Position numbers and translations under genes: made by a program. This document shows, one piece after another, positions 53,569 through 64,000 of a DNA stretch of 64,000 nucleotides. The stretch's first letter is position 1; the number at the start of each line of letters is the position of its first letter. Source of the DNA: Dietzia sp. B32 (GTDB taxonomy: Bacteria > Actinomycetota > Actinomycetes > Mycobacteriales > Mycobacteriaceae); contig NZ_CP093845.1 of assembly GCF_024732245.1 (NCBI RefSeq), forward strand, positions 186,001 to 250,000, written 5' to 3'. The notes under the pieces were generated by a model. It saw only the letters and a list, made by a program, of their open reading frames with translations. It made no database searches and was not told the DNA's origin.

Positions 53569-55857
53569 TCAGGACGTCACCTCCGAGCCGGCCCCCTCAC
53601 CCGAGGACGCCGACGCCAGGTCGTGGCCGAGCTCGGCCGCGAGAGCGTCCAGCAGACCGATCGCGGCCTCGGCGATCACGGTGCCCGGCGGATAGATCGC
53701 GGCGGCGCCGGCGTCGTAGAGCTCCTGGAAGTCGCCGGGCGGGATGACGCCGCCGACGGTGACCATGATGTCCTCGCGGCCCACCTCGGCCAGGGCCGAA
53801 CGCAGTGCGGGCACCAGGGTGAGGTGACCGGCGGCCAGGGAGGACACGCCCACGACGTGGACGTCGGCGTCGGCGGCCTGCTGGGCCACCTCCTCCGGCG
53901 TCTGGAACAGGGGGCCCATGTCGACGTCGAAGCCCAGGTCGGCGAAGGCGGTGCCGACGACCTTCTGGCCGCGGTCGTGCCCGTCCTGCCCCATCTTGGC
54001 GAGCAGGATGCGGGGACGGCGCCCCTCCTGCTCGGCGAACGAGTCGGCCATCCGCATGGCACGGGTGACGTTGTCCACGGCGCCCTCCTTGGTGACCTCC
54101 TGCCGGTACACACCGGACAGGGTCTTGATCTCGGCCTTGTGACGACCGTAGACCTTCTCCAGCGCGTCGGAGATCTCCCCGATGCTGGCGTACGCGCGGG
54201 CGGCATCGATCGCGAGGGCGAGCAGGTTGTTGTCCATGTCGCTGCTCGCCCCGCCGGAGGCGGCCTCGGTCAGGCGGGCCAGGGCCGCCTGGCAGGCGTC
54301 CTCGTCCCGCTCCGCCCGCAGCTTGTCCAGCTTCGCCAGCTGCTCGGTGCGGACCCGCGAGTTGTCGACCTTGAGGACCTCGATCTCCTGGTCCTCGGTG
54401 ACGACGTACTTGTTCACGCCGATCACGGGCTGGCGACCCGAATCGATCCGCGCCTGCGTACGGGCGGCGGCCTCCTCGATGCGCAGCTTGGGGATGCCCT
54501 CCCCGATCGCCTGGGCCATACCGCCGGCCTCCTCGATCTCGAGGAGGTGCAGACGGGCCTTGTCGGCGAGCTGGGCGGTGAGCCACTCGATGTAGTACGA
54601 CCCGGCCCACGGGTCGATCGGTCGCGTGGTCCCCGACTCCTGCTGCAGCAACAGCTGCGTGTTGCGGGCGATGCGCGCGGAGAAGTCGGTGGGCAGTGCC
54701 AGCGCCTCGTCGAGGGCGTTGGTGTGCAGCGACTGCGTGTGCCCCTGGGTGGAGGCCATGGCCTCGATGCAGGTGCGGGCGACGTTGTTGAAGACGTCCT
54801 GCGCCGTCAGGGACCAGCCCGAGGTCTGCGAGTGGGTGCGCAGCGACTTGGACTTGGCGTTCTTCGGCCCGAACTTCTCCACCAGCTCGCTCCACAGCAG
54901 ACGCCCGGCCCGCAGCTTGGCGATCTCCATCGAGAAGTTCATGCCGATCGCCCAGAAGAACGACAGGCGGGGCGCGAACTTGTCGATGTCCAGCCCGGCG
55001 TCCAGGCCCGCGCGGAGGTACTCCACGCCGTCGGCGAGCGTGTACGCCAGCTCGAGATCGGCCGTCGCACCCGCCTCCTGGATGTGGTAGCCGGAGATGG
55101 AGATGGAGTTGAAACGCGGCATCATCCGGGACGTGTAGGCGAAGATGTCCGAGATGATCCGCATGGAGGGCTTGGGCGGATAGATGTAGGTGTTGCGGAC
55201 CATGAACTCCTTGAGGATGTCGTTCTGGATGGTCCCCGCGAGCTGCTCCGGCGTCACCCCCTGCTCCTCGGCCGCGACCACGTAGAACGCGAGGATCGGC
55301 AGGACGGCGCCGTTCATCGTCATGGACACCGACACCGACCCCAGGTCGATGCCGTCGAACAGCTCGCGCATGTCGAGGATCGAGTCGATCGCCACGCCGG
55401 CCATGCCGACGTCGCCGGCGACCCGCGGGTGGTCGGAGTCGTACCCGCGGTGCGTGGCCAGGTCGAACGCCACCGACAGGCCCTTCTGCCCGGCGGCGAG
55501 GTTGCGCCGGTAGAAGGCGTTGGACTCGGCCGCCGTGGAGAAGCCCGCGTACTGACGAATCGTCCACGGCTGGTTGACGTACATCGACGGGTAGGGCCCG
55601 CGGAGGAAGGGCGCAGCGCCCGGCACGGTGTCCAACGGGAAGGGGGTGACCTCCTCGCCGTCGTCGGTCGGGGCGGTGCCCGCCTCCACGGCGTCACGGT
55701 CGGCCTTGGTGTAGACGCGCTTGACGTCGATACCCTCCGGTGTCTCCCAGTGCGCGTCGGCGGCGATGCCGCCGGAGACGGCCACCGCCGCGGCAGCGGT
55801 GCCGGTGCCGTCGGTGGCGTGGAGCGGAGCGGTGCTGAAATCGGGGAAGGTCGTCAT
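53569..55857 (-). CDS. mutB: Methylmalonyl-CoA mutase, large (catalytic) subunit
   Basis: A 762-residue adenosylcobalamin enzyme that interconverts methylmalonyl-CoA and succinyl-CoA, linking propionate and odd-chain lipid breakdown to central metabolism, and in Mycobacteriales supplying methylmalonyl units. The TIM-barrel domain ([35 protein letters not shown]) is followed by the B12 domain with the DxHxxG ligand motif ([12 protein letters not shown]). It starts 1 bp after the mutA stop. Needs cobalamin, as MetH does. Confidence 0.97.
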   Translation of the reverse strand: MTTFPDFSTAPLHATDGTGTAAAAVAVSGGIAADAHWETPEGIDVKRVYTKADRDAVEAGTAPTDDGEEVTPFPLDTVPGAAPFLRGPYPSMYVNQPWTIRQYAGFSTAAESNAFYRRNLAAGQKGLSVAFDLATHRGYDSDHPRVAGDVGMAGVAIDSILDMRELFDGIDLGSVSVSMTMNGAVLPILAFYVVAAEEQGVTPEQLAGTIQNDILKEFMVRNTYIYPPKPSMRIISDIFAYTSRMMPRFNSISISGYHIQEAGATADLELAYTLADGVEYLRAGLDAGLDIDKFAPRLSFFWAIGMNFSMEIAKLRAGRLLWSELVEKFGPKNAKSKSLRTHSQTSGWSLTAQDVFNNVARTCIEAMASTQGHTQSLHTNALDEALALPTDFSARIARNTQLLLQQESGTTRPIDPWAGSYYIEWLTAQLADKARLHLLEIEEAGGMAQAIGEGIPKLRIEEAAARTQARIDSGRQPVIGVNKYVVTEDQEIEVLKVDNSRVRTEQLAKLDKLRAERDEDACQAALARLTEAASGGASSDMDNNLLALAIDAARAYASIGEISDALEKVYGRHKAEIKTLSGVYRQEVTKEGAVDNVTRAMRMADSFAEQEGRRPRILLAKMGQDGHDRGQKVVGTAFADLGFDVDMGPLFQTPEEVAQQAADADVHVVGVSSLAAGHLTLVPALRSALAEVGREDIMVTVGGVIPPGDFQELYDAGAAAIYPPGTVIAEAAIGLLDALAAELGHDLASASSGEGAGSEVTS

Positions 55858-55858
55858 G

Positions 55859-57733
55859 TCACTTCACTCCCAGCTGGTCGAGGAGGGTGGTCAGGGCGGC
55901 GACGGCGTCGATGCCGAGGGCCAGGTACCCGTCCGGGCGGTCGGAGGCGTCGGCCGGGAAGCCCCTCTCGGCACCGGCGAGGTACACCGTCGACACCCCG
56001 GCGTCCCGCAGGGCGCGGACGGCGTCGGAGCCCTCGGTCGCGTAGCGCTTGTCGGCCCCACAGAGCACGGCGATCTGCTCGCCCTCGTGCGCACCGGCGT
56101 ACTGGCCGGCCTCGGTGACGACCGGGTTGCGTGCCACGATGCCGCCGGCGGCGAGCAGGTTGGCGACGAACGTCACGCGGGGTGTCGTCTCCGCCTGCGG
56201 GCCGAGACCTGCGATGAGGACGGTCGGCCGGCTGCCGGTGGCCTCCAGGTGGGCGTCGGAGCGGTCCCGCAGGTCCTCGAACGCGCGGCCGTAGCGGTAG
56301 TCCCCGCCGCCGCGGCGGGACGCGTCGAGCGGCTGCTCGTCGAGGTTGGGGAACTCGGACACTCCCGTGATCGGGGCGGTGCGGTGGGCGATGTCGGCGT
56401 CGCGGGCCTCGCGCACCCGGGCGATGGCGTCGGCGACGGTGCCCGAGGAGATCGCGGCGGTCAGGCCGCCCTCGGCCTCGATGGTCTGCAGCGCCGACCA
56501 GGCGGCGTCGGCGAGGGAATCGGTGAGCGACTCGACGTACCAGGAGCCACCGGCCGGGTCCACGACGTGGCCGAGATGAGACTCCTCGAGCAACAGGAGC
56601 TGGGTGTTGCGGGCGATACGCGCGGCGAAGGACCGCGAGGTGCTCTCCAGGCCGCCCGGCACCGAGGCGTCGAACGGGAGGACCGTCACCGAGGTGGCGC
56701 CTCCGACCCCGGCGCCGAACGCGGCGAGGGTGGTGCGCAGCATGTTCACCCACGGGTCGCGGCGCGACATCATCGCCGACGAGGTGACCGCGTGCTGGGG
56801 CGCCCCGCCGGCCTCGGGGGCGCCGAGGAGCTCGGCGACCCGGGCCCACATGAGCCGGCCGGCGCGGAACTTGGCGATCGAGGCGAACTGGTCGTCGGTG
56901 GCGGCGAGCCGGAACGAGACCTGGCGCAGCGCGGCGGCGGCGGGCAGTCCCGCCGAGACGAGCGCGCGGACGTACTCGAGCCCGGCGGCGACGGCATAGG
57001 CCAGCTCCTGGGCGTCACCGGCACCGTCGGCGTGGAACACCGTGCCGTCGGCGACGAAGGTCCGGATGGTCTCCTCGCGCTGGCTGACCCGCGAGGCCAG
57101 CTGGACCGCGGCGTCGAGCCCGATCGACTCGGTCCCCGCATAGGCGGCGGTCACGGGCGCAGCGCCCAGGTCGGCGATGACGGCGGCACGGTCGGTGACC
57201 CCGTCCCCCGCGGAGCGGCGCTCGTCGAGCAGGGCGAGGAACGCCTCGGCCACCTCCTGCAGGTCCGCGCCCGAGTCGAGGGTCACCGGCGCCAGGTCCA
57301 GGTAGACGTCCTTGAGAACCGCGGCCAGGTCGGCGGCCCCCGACGTGAGCCACAGCGCGGAGACGCCCTGGTTCAACAGGTCCAGTACCTCGGTGTTGAC
57401 CTCGGAGGGCTCCTGGGTGACCTCGACACGGGAGCTGACGTGCCACCCGCTCTCAGGCAGTCCCGACCGGTCCCCGCCACGGACGTAGGGGAACTGGCCG
57501 GGCGCGGGGCGCTCGTCGATCTCGTCTTCCCGCGTGTACAGCGGGTTGACCTCGATGCCGTCCCGGGTCGTGGCGACCAGGGCGCGCCAGGCGTCCTCGG
57601 GCATGTCGGCGGGATCCTTGCGGGCGGCCTTCGCGAGGACGGCTCCCACAGAGGCGTACCAGGAGTGAAGGTCTGGACCTGTGGTCGGACTGGACACCGG
57701 TACCTCGTTCTCGTGTGGAGTGAAGGGGGTCAC
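55859..57733 (-). CDS. mutA: Methylmalonyl-CoA mutase, small subunit
   Basis: A 624-residue paralogue of MutB that supports the catalytic subunit. The barrel region is similar, but the C-terminal B12-like domain ([27 protein letters not shown]) lacks the DxHxxG histidine, so it does not bind cobalamin, as expected for MutA. GTG 57733 lies 6 nt after TAGAGT and is preferred as a leaderless start; GTG 57697, preceded by GAGG, is the alternative (12 residues shorter). Confidence 0.95.
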   Translation of the reverse strand: MTPFTPHENEVPVSSPTTGPDLHSWYASVGAVLAKAARKDPADMPEDAWRALVATTRDGIEVNPLYTREDEIDERPAPGQFPYVRGGDRSGLPESGWHVSSRVEVTQEPSEVNTEVLDLLNQGVSALWLTSGAADLAAVLKDVYLDLAPVTLDSGADLQEVAEAFLALLDERRSAGDGVTDRAAVIADLGAAPVTAAYAGTESIGLDAAVQLASRVSQREETIRTFVADGTVFHADGAGDAQELAYAVAAGLEYVRALVSAGLPAAAALRQVSFRLAATDDQFASIAKFRAGRLMWARVAELLGAPEAGGAPQHAVTSSAMMSRRDPWVNMLRTTLAAFGAGVGGATSVTVLPFDASVPGGLESTSRSFAARIARNTQLLLLEESHLGHVVDPAGGSWYVESLTDSLADAAWSALQTIEAEGGLTAAISSGTVADAIARVREARDADIAHRTAPITGVSEFPNLDEQPLDASRRGGGDYRYGRAFEDLRDRSDAHLEATGSRPTVLIAGLGPQAETTPRVTFVANLLAAGGIVARNPVVTEAGQYAGAHEGEQIAVLCGADKRYATEGSDAVRALRDAGVSTVYLAGAERGFPADASDRPDGYLALGIDAVAALTTLLDQLGVK

Positions 57734-57837
57734 CCCCGGACTCTAGTCGAGCCCCCTGCGGGCTCGGTACACGCAGGTGCGGTCAGGGGGACCTGCGGGG
57801 GAACGCGCCCGGGGCGGTGGCGACTACAGTCGTCCCG
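57734..57837. promoter_or_regulatory. Divergent leaderless promoters of mutA and the TVP38-family gene
   Basis: Minus strand TAGAGT (57740-57745), 6 nt before GTG 57733; plus strand TACAGT (57825-57830), 7 nt before GTG 57838. Confidence 0.6.
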
Positions 57838-58473
57838 GTGCGGAACCGGGCGATCGCGTGGGTGGCGGCCGTGGGGCTGGTGATCCTCGCGGTGACCCTC
57901 GTGCCGACCCCGGGGTTGGAACAGTTCCGCGAGTGGGCCACACATCTGGGACCCTGGTTCCCCGTCGCGTTCTTCGCCGCGTACGCGATCGTCACCATCG
58001 CCCCGGTCCCCCGGTCGACGTTCACCTACTCCGCCGCGGTGCTGTTCACCCCGGCCGTGGCCATCCCCTGGTCGCTGGTGGCCAGTTGCATCGCGGCGAC
58101 ACTGGCCTTCGCCGGGGTGCGCCGCCTCGGGCACGACCGGACGGCCGCGTTACGGGCGGACCCACGGGTGGCCTCGATCGACACGCGACTACGGCGGCGA
58201 GGGTGGCTCTCGGTGGGCAGCCTGCGCCTGGTGCCCGCGGTTCCCTTCTCGGTGGTCAACTACGCCGCTGCGCTGACCTCGATCTCCTACCCGCAGTTCC
58301 TCCTGGCCACCCTCGTCGGCAGTGCGCCGGGAACCGTCGCGGCCGTCCTCCTGGGGCATTCTCTGACCGAGGGCGACGGCACGGCGGCTCTCTGGGCGAC
58401 CGCAGGGTTCGCGGCGGTCGGCCTGGTCGGGATGGTCCTCGACGCCAGACTCCCCGTCAGACCGGTTCGGTGA
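57838..58473 (+). CDS. TVP38/TMEM64 (DedA-like/VTT) family membrane protein
   Basis: A 211-residue membrane protein with about five hydrophobic segments. The SNARE-associated/VTT domain signature appears in VGSLRLVPAVPFSVVNYAAALTSISYPQFLLATLVGSAPGT. Such proteins are thought to move phospholipids or lipid carriers across membranes. GTG 57838 is chosen because TACAGT lies 7 nt upstream; GTG 57817 would place the -10 inside the gene. Its position matches Rv1491c beside mutA. Its end overlaps DUF3097 by 17 bp. Confidence 0.88.
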   Translation: MRNRAIAWVAAVGLVILAVTLVPTPGLEQFREWATHLGPWFPVAFFAAYAIVTIAPVPRSTFTYSAAVLFTPAVAIPWSLVASCIAATLAFAGVRRLGHDRTAALRADPRVASIDTRLRRRGWLSVGSLRLVPAVPFSVVNYAAALTSISYPQFLLATLVGSAPGTVAAVLLGHSLTEGDGTAALWATAGFAAVGLVGMVLDARLPVRPVR

Positions 58474-59278
58474 CGAAGTCGACCAGGCGCTCCACCGCAC
58501 CGAGCAGTGCGGGCTCGATGTCCCGGTAGGTGCTCACGGAGGCGAGCACGTGGCGGAACCCGTCGGCGGGCTCACCCCAGCCCAGGCGCTGACAGATGCC
58601 GGTCTTCCAGTCCTCCCCGCGGGGCACCACGGGCCATTCGCGGATGCCCACCGCGGAGGGTTTGACCGCCTGCCAGATGTCCACGTACGGGTGGCCGGTG
58701 ACGAGGACGTTCTCGCCGAGTCCGGCGACGATCCGTGATTCCTTGCTCCCCTCGACGAGGTGGTCCACCAACACGCCGAGGCGGGCACGACGGGTGGGGC
58801 CGAACTCGGTGACCAGGGAATGCAGGTCGTCGATCCCGTGCAGCGGTTCGACCACCACGCCCTCGACCCGCAGGTCGTGACCCCAGATCTTCTCCACCAG
58901 AGCCGCGTCGTGGATGCCCTCGACCCAGATACGTCCCGCACGGGCGGTCCGGGCGCGCAGCCCCTCGACCTTCCGCGACCCCGACGCGGTGACCGCGGGT
59001 CCCCGCCGCGCCGCCGGCGCCGGCCTGCGCAGTGTGACCGGGGAGCCGTCGATGAGGAAGGCCGAGGGGGTCATCGCGAAGAGGCGCACCCGACCGCGCC
59101 GGTCCTCGAGTCTGACGAACTCGCCGTCGTGGGACCGGTCGAAACCCACCACCGCGCCGCAGAACCCGGACCCGGCGTCCTCCACCACCAGGTCCCGTTC
59201 GGCGTCGACGACGGGGACCTCCGGGCGGCGGCGTCGCGCCGTGCCGGACAGGATGTCGGAACCGTACATGTCTGCCAT
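58457..59278 (-). CDS. DUF3097 family protein
   Basis: A 273-residue conserved actinobacterial protein: GFCGAVVGFDRSHDGEFVRLEDRRGRVRLF, then WVEGIHDAALVEKIWGHDLRVEGVVVEPLHGIDDL, GVLVDHLVEGSKESRI and VTGHPYVDIWQAVKP. The middle has a Toprim-like look (VEGIHDAALVEK, then DHL), suggesting nucleic-acid work, but this is inference. ATG 59278 follows TACGGT by 8 nt. Confidence 0.88.
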   Translation of the reverse strand: MADMYGSDILSGTARRRRPEVPVVDAERDLVVEDAGSGFCGAVVGFDRSHDGEFVRLEDRRGRVRLFAMTPSAFLIDGSPVTLRRPAPAARRGPAVTASGSRKVEGLRARTARAGRIWVEGIHDAALVEKIWGHDLRVEGVVVEPLHGIDDLHSLVTEFGPTRRARLGVLVDHLVEGSKESRIVAGLGENVLVTGHPYVDIWQAVKPSAVGIREWPVVPRGEDWKTGICQRLGWGEPADGFRHVLASVSTYRDIEPALLGAVERLVDFVTEPV

Positions 59279-59345
59279 GGCCAGACACCGTAGCCGTCGT
59301 CGCGCCGGGGGTGCCGACGGCACACCGCCGGTAGGATTGATCGTC
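59279..59345. promoter_or_regulatory. Divergent leaderless promoters of DUF3097 and the 270-residue gene
   Basis: Minus strand TACGGT (59287-59292), 8 nt before ATG 59278; plus strand TAGGAT (59332-59337), 8 nt before ATG 59346. Confidence 0.55.
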
Positions 59346-60158
59346 ATGTCCCGACCCCTCACCCGCGGTACCGCGCTGTCCCCGGCGTGGCCGCTGCCGC
59401 TGCACCTCCTACGCACCGCGTGGGCGGATCAGCCGTTCGACGAGTTGACCGCATATGTCTCCGGTCTGGCGGAATCGCACCTGCTGGAGATCGTCGGAGA
59501 GCCCGTTCCGGCACTGGCCGAGGTCTCCCCCACCGCCGGCCCCGCGGGGCTCCTGCCCGGTCTCGTCACCTCGCTCCGACGCGCCGGGCGTTCACACCCG
59601 GCTCCGGAGGCGCTGTCCCTGCTCACGACGGCGCCCGGAGACTCCTCGAGCCTGCCTCCGGTCCCGGCGGTCCGCGCGGATGTCGCCGACGCCGGGTGGG
59701 GGGTCCTCGTCCGCGATCCCGACTCGCGGGACGCCGTGTGCCTCACCTGTGTCCAACCGCACCCGGATGTCCTGCGGTGGCGGGCCCGCGGGGTGCACGA
59801 CTGCCCCGTCGCGCCACAACCGGCCGGCCCCTCGGAGGCGCTGGCGGACCTGGGCGGGGCCGTCGTGGAGGCCGCGGACCTCATCGAGCGCACGGCCGTG
59901 CGCACCAACGGCGTGGCCCGCGTCGACCTCCCTTCCCACGTCACCCGCCTGCCGGCCGGGCTCCCGTCCCGCGTCCTCGAGTTGGTGGACAGGATCGACA
60001 GGGTCGAGGCGATCATCTCCGTCGCCCTGGCGCAGCCGGAGGTCGGGGTGGATCCCGCCGCGCGTGAGCCGGTGCTCCGGCGGCTCGTCGCGGTGAAGGA
60101 CGCCGCCCGCCGGTCCGCTGTCGCCGCAGCCGGCGACGCGGCGCTCAGATCCCTCTGA
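59346..60158 (+). CDS. Conserved actinobacterial protein of unknown function (Rv1486c position)
   Basis: A 270-residue soluble protein with no domain recognised. A CxxC (CLTC) in the middle and a helical C-terminal half can be seen. It converges on hemH, as Rv1486c does beside hemH in M. tuberculosis, which suggests the same family. ATG 59346 follows TAGGAT by 8 nt. Confidence 0.72.
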   Translation: MSRPLTRGTALSPAWPLPLHLLRTAWADQPFDELTAYVSGLAESHLLEIVGEPVPALAEVSPTAGPAGLLPGLVTSLRRAGRSHPAPEALSLLTTAPGDSSSLPPVPAVRADVADAGWGVLVRDPDSRDAVCLTCVQPHPDVLRWRARGVHDCPVAPQPAGPSEALADLGGAVVEAADLIERTAVRTNGVARVDLPSHVTRLPAGLPSRVLELVDRIDRVEAIISVALAQPEVGVDPAAREPVLRRLVAVKDAARRSAVAAAGDAALRSL

Positions 60159-60194
60159 ACAGCCTGCGGCGCCGGCAGGCGTCCGCGACCCCGG

Positions 60195-61304
60195 TCACGC
60201 TCTCCGCGACGGGGCGGGGCAACAGTCGACCGCGCACCGGGCCCCGTTCCGGGTGCAGCCCAGGGACGGCACGTCGCCGAGCCGACCGACCTCCTCCCCC
60301 GTCTCGAGCTCCTCGAGCAACTGCAGGATCATCTCGGTGAATTCCGGTGACGGGCCGGGGGTCGCGCACCGGGTGATACGGACGCCGAGGTCCTCGGTGT
60401 CCTCGACGAGTTCGGTGTCGAGGTCCCAGATCACCTCGACGTGGTCGGAGATGAAGCCGACGGGGCACACCACGACGTCGCGGATCCCCCGATGGGTGGC
60501 GAGGTCCCGGACGTGGTCCACGACGTCCGGTTCGAGCCACGGCACACTCGGCGGCCCCGACCGGGACTGCCACACGACGTCGTACTCGTCCACCCCGACC
60601 GCTGCGGCGATGAGGCGCGCGGCGTCCTTGACCTGACGGCTGTAGAGGTGGCCGCCGTGCTTCTTGGGGCCGGCGGTGGCGTCGGCGGTGTTCGGGACGG
60701 AGTGCGCGGTGAACACCAGTCGGGGTTCCCCGCCGGTACCGACGCCGGCGCCGTCGGAGTCGGCGTCGCGGGCCAGCCGGCGGGCGTCGTCGAGAGCGCG
60801 CGACAGGTCCGCGGCGAACCGTTCGACGAACTTGGGATGGTCGTGGAACTGACGCAGACGCACCAGCGTGGGGGCGTCCCCGACCGCATCGCGGGCCCGC
60901 TGGATGTCCTCGTGGTACTGCCCGCAGCCCGAGTATCCGCCCCATGCCGAGGTGGCGAAGACCGCCGCGGTGCGGATGCCGTCGTCGCGCATCTGCGTGA
61001 GGGTGTCCTCGAGGAACGGGGTCCAGTTGCGGTTGCCGAAGTAGACCGGCAGTTCGCGGCCGCGGCGGGCGAGTTCGGCCTCCACACCTCCGATGATCTC
61101 GCGGTTGAGATCGTTGATCGGGCTGCGGCCGCCCAGCTGGCGGTAGTGGGTCGCCACTTCCTCCAGGCGTTCCTGCGGGATCCCCCGGCCCCGGGTGACG
61201 TTCTCCAGGAACGGGATCACGTCGTCCTGCCCCTCGGGCCCGCCGAACGAGAGCACGAGCAGAGCGTCGACCCGCCCCACGGGGTCGTCCGTCGATCCGG
61301 TCAT
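60195..61304 (-). CDS. hemH: Ferrochelatase (coproporphyrin III type) with C-terminal Fe-S cysteines
   Basis: A 369-residue ferrochelatase that inserts iron into coproporphyrin III in the actinobacterial heme route. The catalytic His is in FTAHSVPN; other signatures are LLVLSFGGPE, VYFGNRNWTPFLEDTL and VCPVGFISDHVEVIWDLD. Four cysteines near the C-terminus (350, 357, 361, 362) are suited to the [2Fe-2S] cluster known in actinobacterial enzymes. ATG 61304 has AGGAGA upstream; it follows inhA by 1 bp. Confidence 0.95.
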   Translation of the reverse strand: MTGSTDDPVGRVDALLVLSFGGPEGQDDVIPFLENVTRGRGIPQERLEEVATHYRQLGGRSPINDLNREIIGGVEAELARRGRELPVYFGNRNWTPFLEDTLTQMRDDGIRTAAVFATSAWGGYSGCGQYHEDIQRARDAVGDAPTLVRLRQFHDHPKFVERFAADLSRALDDARRLARDADSDGAGVGTGGEPRLVFTAHSVPNTADATAGPKKHGGHLYSRQVKDAARLIAAAVGVDEYDVVWQSRSGPPSVPWLEPDVVDHVRDLATHRGIRDVVVCPVGFISDHVEVIWDLDTELVEDTEDLGVRITRCATPGPSPEFTEMILQLLEELETGEEVGRLGDVPSLGCTRNGARCAVDCCPAPSRRA

Positions 61305-61305
61305 G

Positions 61306-62148
61306 TCACTTCTCCTGTCCACTGAACGAGACCGTTCCCGCCCCGCCGTCCGCGTAGATCACGGTGCCGGTGGTGGCGGTCATGAGGTCGGAGAGGAGGG
61401 CGACGGCCGTCGTCGCCACCGCGGTGGGATCGTTGACGTCCCATCCCAACGGCGCCCGCCGGTCCCATTCGTCCTGCATCTGGTCGAGTTCGCCACCGGG
61501 GCCGAGGGCCTCACCGGCGATCGCCTTGGCCGCGAGGGTCTTGACGGGCCCGGCCGCGATGAGGTTCGAGCGGATCCCGTCGGGTCCCAGGTCGCGGGCG
61601 ACGTACCGGTTGACCGCCTCGAGGGCGTTCTTGGCCACGGACATCCAGTTGTAGAACGGCATGGAGAACCGCGGGTCGAAGTCCAGGCCGATGATCGAGG
61701 CGCCGCGGTTCAGCAGGGGGTGCACCGCCTTCGCGAGCGACGCGTACGAGTAGGCGGAGACCTCGAGAGCGACCGCCACGTCCTTCCAGGGCGCGTCGAG
61801 GAAGGGGTCCCCGAGACAACTGGGAGGGGCGAACCCGATCGAGTGCACGACCCCGTCCAGGGAGTCGGCGTGCTCCCGCACCCGGTCGGCCAACGCGGCC
61901 AGATCGTCCTCACTCTGGACGTCCAGCTCGATCACGGGTGGGCGTTCGGGCAGTCGCTTGGAGATCGCCTTGACCAGGGAAGGGCGTCCGAACGCCGTGA
62001 GGATGACCTGCGCACCGTGCAGTTGGCAGTGCTTGGCGATGTGGAACGCGATGGAGGCGTCGGTGATGACGCCGGTGACGAGGATGGTCTTGCCGGACAG
62101 CAACCCGGTGCCAGCCCCGGTGGTCTCGCTCGTATCGGTCTGGCCCAT
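61306..62148 (-). CDS. inhA: NADH-dependent enoyl-ACP reductase InhA
   Basis: A 280-residue FAS-II reductase used to extend meromycolate chains. Catalytic Tyr166 and Lys173 lie in YNWMSVAK, and Ser103 in VVHSIGF matches Ser94 of M. tuberculosis InhA, whose change gives isoniazid resistance. Start ATG 62148 is 1 bp after the fabG stop. The fabG-inhA-hemH order equals Rv1483-Rv1485. Its presence separates this organism from Corynebacterium, which lacks it. Confidence 0.96.
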   Translation of the reverse strand: MGQTDTSETTGAGTGLLSGKTILVTGVITDASIAFHIAKHCQLHGAQVILTAFGRPSLVKAISKRLPERPPVIELDVQSEDDLAALADRVREHADSLDGVVHSIGFAPPSCLGDPFLDAPWKDVAVALEVSAYSYASLAKAVHPLLNRGASIIGLDFDPRFSMPFYNWMSVAKNALEAVNRYVARDLGPDGIRSNLIAAGPVKTLAAKAIAGEALGPGGELDQMQDEWDRRAPLGWDVNDPTAVATTAVALLSDLMTATTGTVIYADGGAGTVSFSGQEK

Positions 62149-62149
62149 G

Positions 62150-62947
<798 letters not shown>

Positions 62948-63928
62948 TCACGGGATCCGTCGGTGGGCGGCCAGCGATCCCGCTGCGGCGGCCATCCCGA
63001 GGAGCGTGCCGATGACGAGCCAGGGCCGCGAGGCGTCCGCCTTCTTCCACTCGTAACCGATCTGCTCCTCGAGGGTGCGGTATACGGAGTCGAGTTCCTC
63101 GAGGCTGGAGGCGGTGAAGAAATCGCCTCCCGAGATCTCGGCGATCCGGCGCAGCGATGCATCGTCGACGGGCACCGGCTGGGGCCTGCCCTGGATGTCG
63201 ACGGTGCCGTAGAGGGTGCCGAACGAGATGGTGGAGACGGGGATGCCGGCCTCCGCGGCACGCTCGGCGGCGGTGAAGGCGCCCCGCTCCTCGGTGGGGT
63301 CGGCCGGGACGGTCTCCTTGCCGTCCGACAGCAGGACGACCCTCGCCGGCGGTGCCTGGTCGGGGCCCCCGAGGCTCTCGGTGAACGTCGTGATCGCCTG
63401 GGTGGCGGTGTAGATGGCCTCGCCGGTGGCGGTGCGCTCGTCGAGGGTGAGTCGCTCCACCGCGCGGATGACCGGCCCCCGGTCGGTGGTGGGGGCGACG
63501 AGCATGGAGGCGGTGCCCGCGTAGGAGACCAGGCCCAGGTTGACCCCCTGGGTCAGGTTGCCCGCGAAGGTCGTGGCCGCTTGTTGCGCGGCCTCGAGGC
63601 GCGACGGGGAGACGTCCGTCGCCTCCATGGACAGGGACACGTCGACGACGAGCATGACGGTCGCCCGGTTCCGCGGGACCTTCTGCTCCTTCTGTGGGCC
63701 GGCGAGAGCGACGACGAGGAAGAGCAGCGACAACACCAGGAGCACCGCCGGGACGTGCGTGAACCAGCGGCGGCCGCGACGGTCGACGGTGCGCAGCACG
63801 CCGAAGTTGCCGAACCGCACGGTCCGGCGCTTCTTGGAGCGCAACGCGATGATGTACCCCACGGCGAGGGCGACGGGGACGATCAGCAGGATCAACCAGA
63901 GGGGGTGCTGGAACTCGGACAGGCTCAC
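62948..63928 (-). CDS. VWA-domain membrane protein (BatA-like; Rv1481 position)
   Basis: A 326-residue protein with two membrane segments near the N-terminus (~10-28 and ~60-77), a von Willebrand factor A domain with a MIDAS motif DVSLSM, and a C-terminal membrane segment. In the MoxR-DUF58-VWA cluster it is thought to help mature or regulate envelope proteins. GTG 63928 overlaps the upstream stop by 4 nt. Confidence 0.9.
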   Translation of the reverse strand: MSLSEFQHPLWLILLIVPVALAVGYIIALRSKKRRTVRFGNFGVLRTVDRRGRRWFTHVPAVLLVLSLLFLVVALAGPQKEQKVPRNRATVMLVVDVSLSMEATDVSPSRLEAAQQAATTFAGNLTQGVNLGLVSYAGTASMLVAPTTDRGPVIRAVERLTLDERTATGEAIYTATQAITTFTESLGGPDQAPPARVVLLSDGKETVPADPTEERGAFTAAERAAEAGIPVSTISFGTLYGTVDIQGRPQPVPVDDASLRRIAEISGGDFFTASSLEELDSVYRTLEEQIGYEWKKADASRPWLVIGTLLGMAAAAGSLAAHRRIP

Positions 63929-64000
63929 CGCGACGGCACCTCCTGTACCCCGGGATGGTCGTCGGGCAGGTCCCTCACCAGACTGTCGCCGGTGGGGAGG
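63925..64000 (-). CDS. C-terminal fragment of the gene upstream of the VWA protein (likely DUF58)
   Basis: An open frame enters from the right edge and ends at TGA 63925-63927; the last 24 residues seen end VQEVPSR. It overlaps the VWA start by GTGA. The identity rests only on the usual MoxR-DUF58-VWA order (Rv1479-Rv1481), because the fragment has no domain motif. Confidence 0.5.
   Translation of the reverse strand, partial: LPTGDSLVRDLPDDHPGVQEVPSR

Noticed and set aside
60162-60180. Small hairpin between the 270-residue gene and hemH as terminator
   Set aside because: Only a 6-bp stem with a 7-base loop and no T run; too weak to call.

Overview
The window is one high-G+C actinobacterial chromosome segment (roughly 70% G+C by eye). 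It carries mycothiol synthesis (mshC), FAS-II mycolate genes (fabG/mabA-inhA), polyprenol-phosphate-mannose synthase, rbpA and the Pup/PafA/Dop/ARC system, so it comes from the mycolic-acid-bearing Mycobacteriales. Separate lnt and ppm1 genes, a Pup locus with no 20S proteasome genes, and retained FAS-II genes suggest a Dietzia-like organism. The genus is an inference; the order is well supported.

Layout. 1-39.8 kb follows the gene order of M. tuberculosis Rv2049c-Rv2140c: rbpA, ppm1, lnt, a shrunken cobalamin block (cobG-like, CobM-CobK fusion, SDR, F420 enzyme), pepE, 5'-3' exonuclease, helY, tatC, tatA, pafC, pafB, pafA, pup, dop, mpa/arc, trmI, a RecB-type nuclease, hisG-hisE, metH, PAC2, mshC, three conserved genes, uppP, an LppL-like lipoprotein, pyrD and a PEBP protein. 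A tRNA-Leu(GAG) at 39974 marks the end of that block. 40.1-52.3 kb is a more variable stretch: TfoX-domain protein, ABC exporter, putative zinc protease, atypical SDR, DinB protein, nucleoside hydrolase, thioredoxin-reductase-like enzyme, acyltransferase, a DGPF/ECF42 sigma-factor module and an iron-box-controlled methyltransferase. 52.4-64 kb returns to core order (Rv1496 down to about Rv1480): meaB, mutB, mutA, TVP38, DUF3097, hemH, inhA, fabG and a VWA protein.

How the genes fit together. ARC-Dop-Pup-PafA form a pupylation module, but prcBA is missing and ARC lacks the usual proteasome-docking C-terminus. MetH and MutAB/MeaB need cobalamin, yet the local cobalamin genes look degraded, which points to salvage. 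Regulation can be read at several places: a SigH/SigR-type promoter before rbpA, a CRP/GlxR palindrome before a secreted protein, an IdeR/DtxR iron box before a methyltransferase, an ECF42-type promoter before the DGPF gene, and at least sixteen genes whose start codon lies 6-8 nt after a -10 hexamer (leaderless transcription). Two copies of an intergenic palindromic repeat sit between convergent genes. No insertion sequence, prophage or CRISPR array was seen, and no gap between genes exceeds 300 bp.
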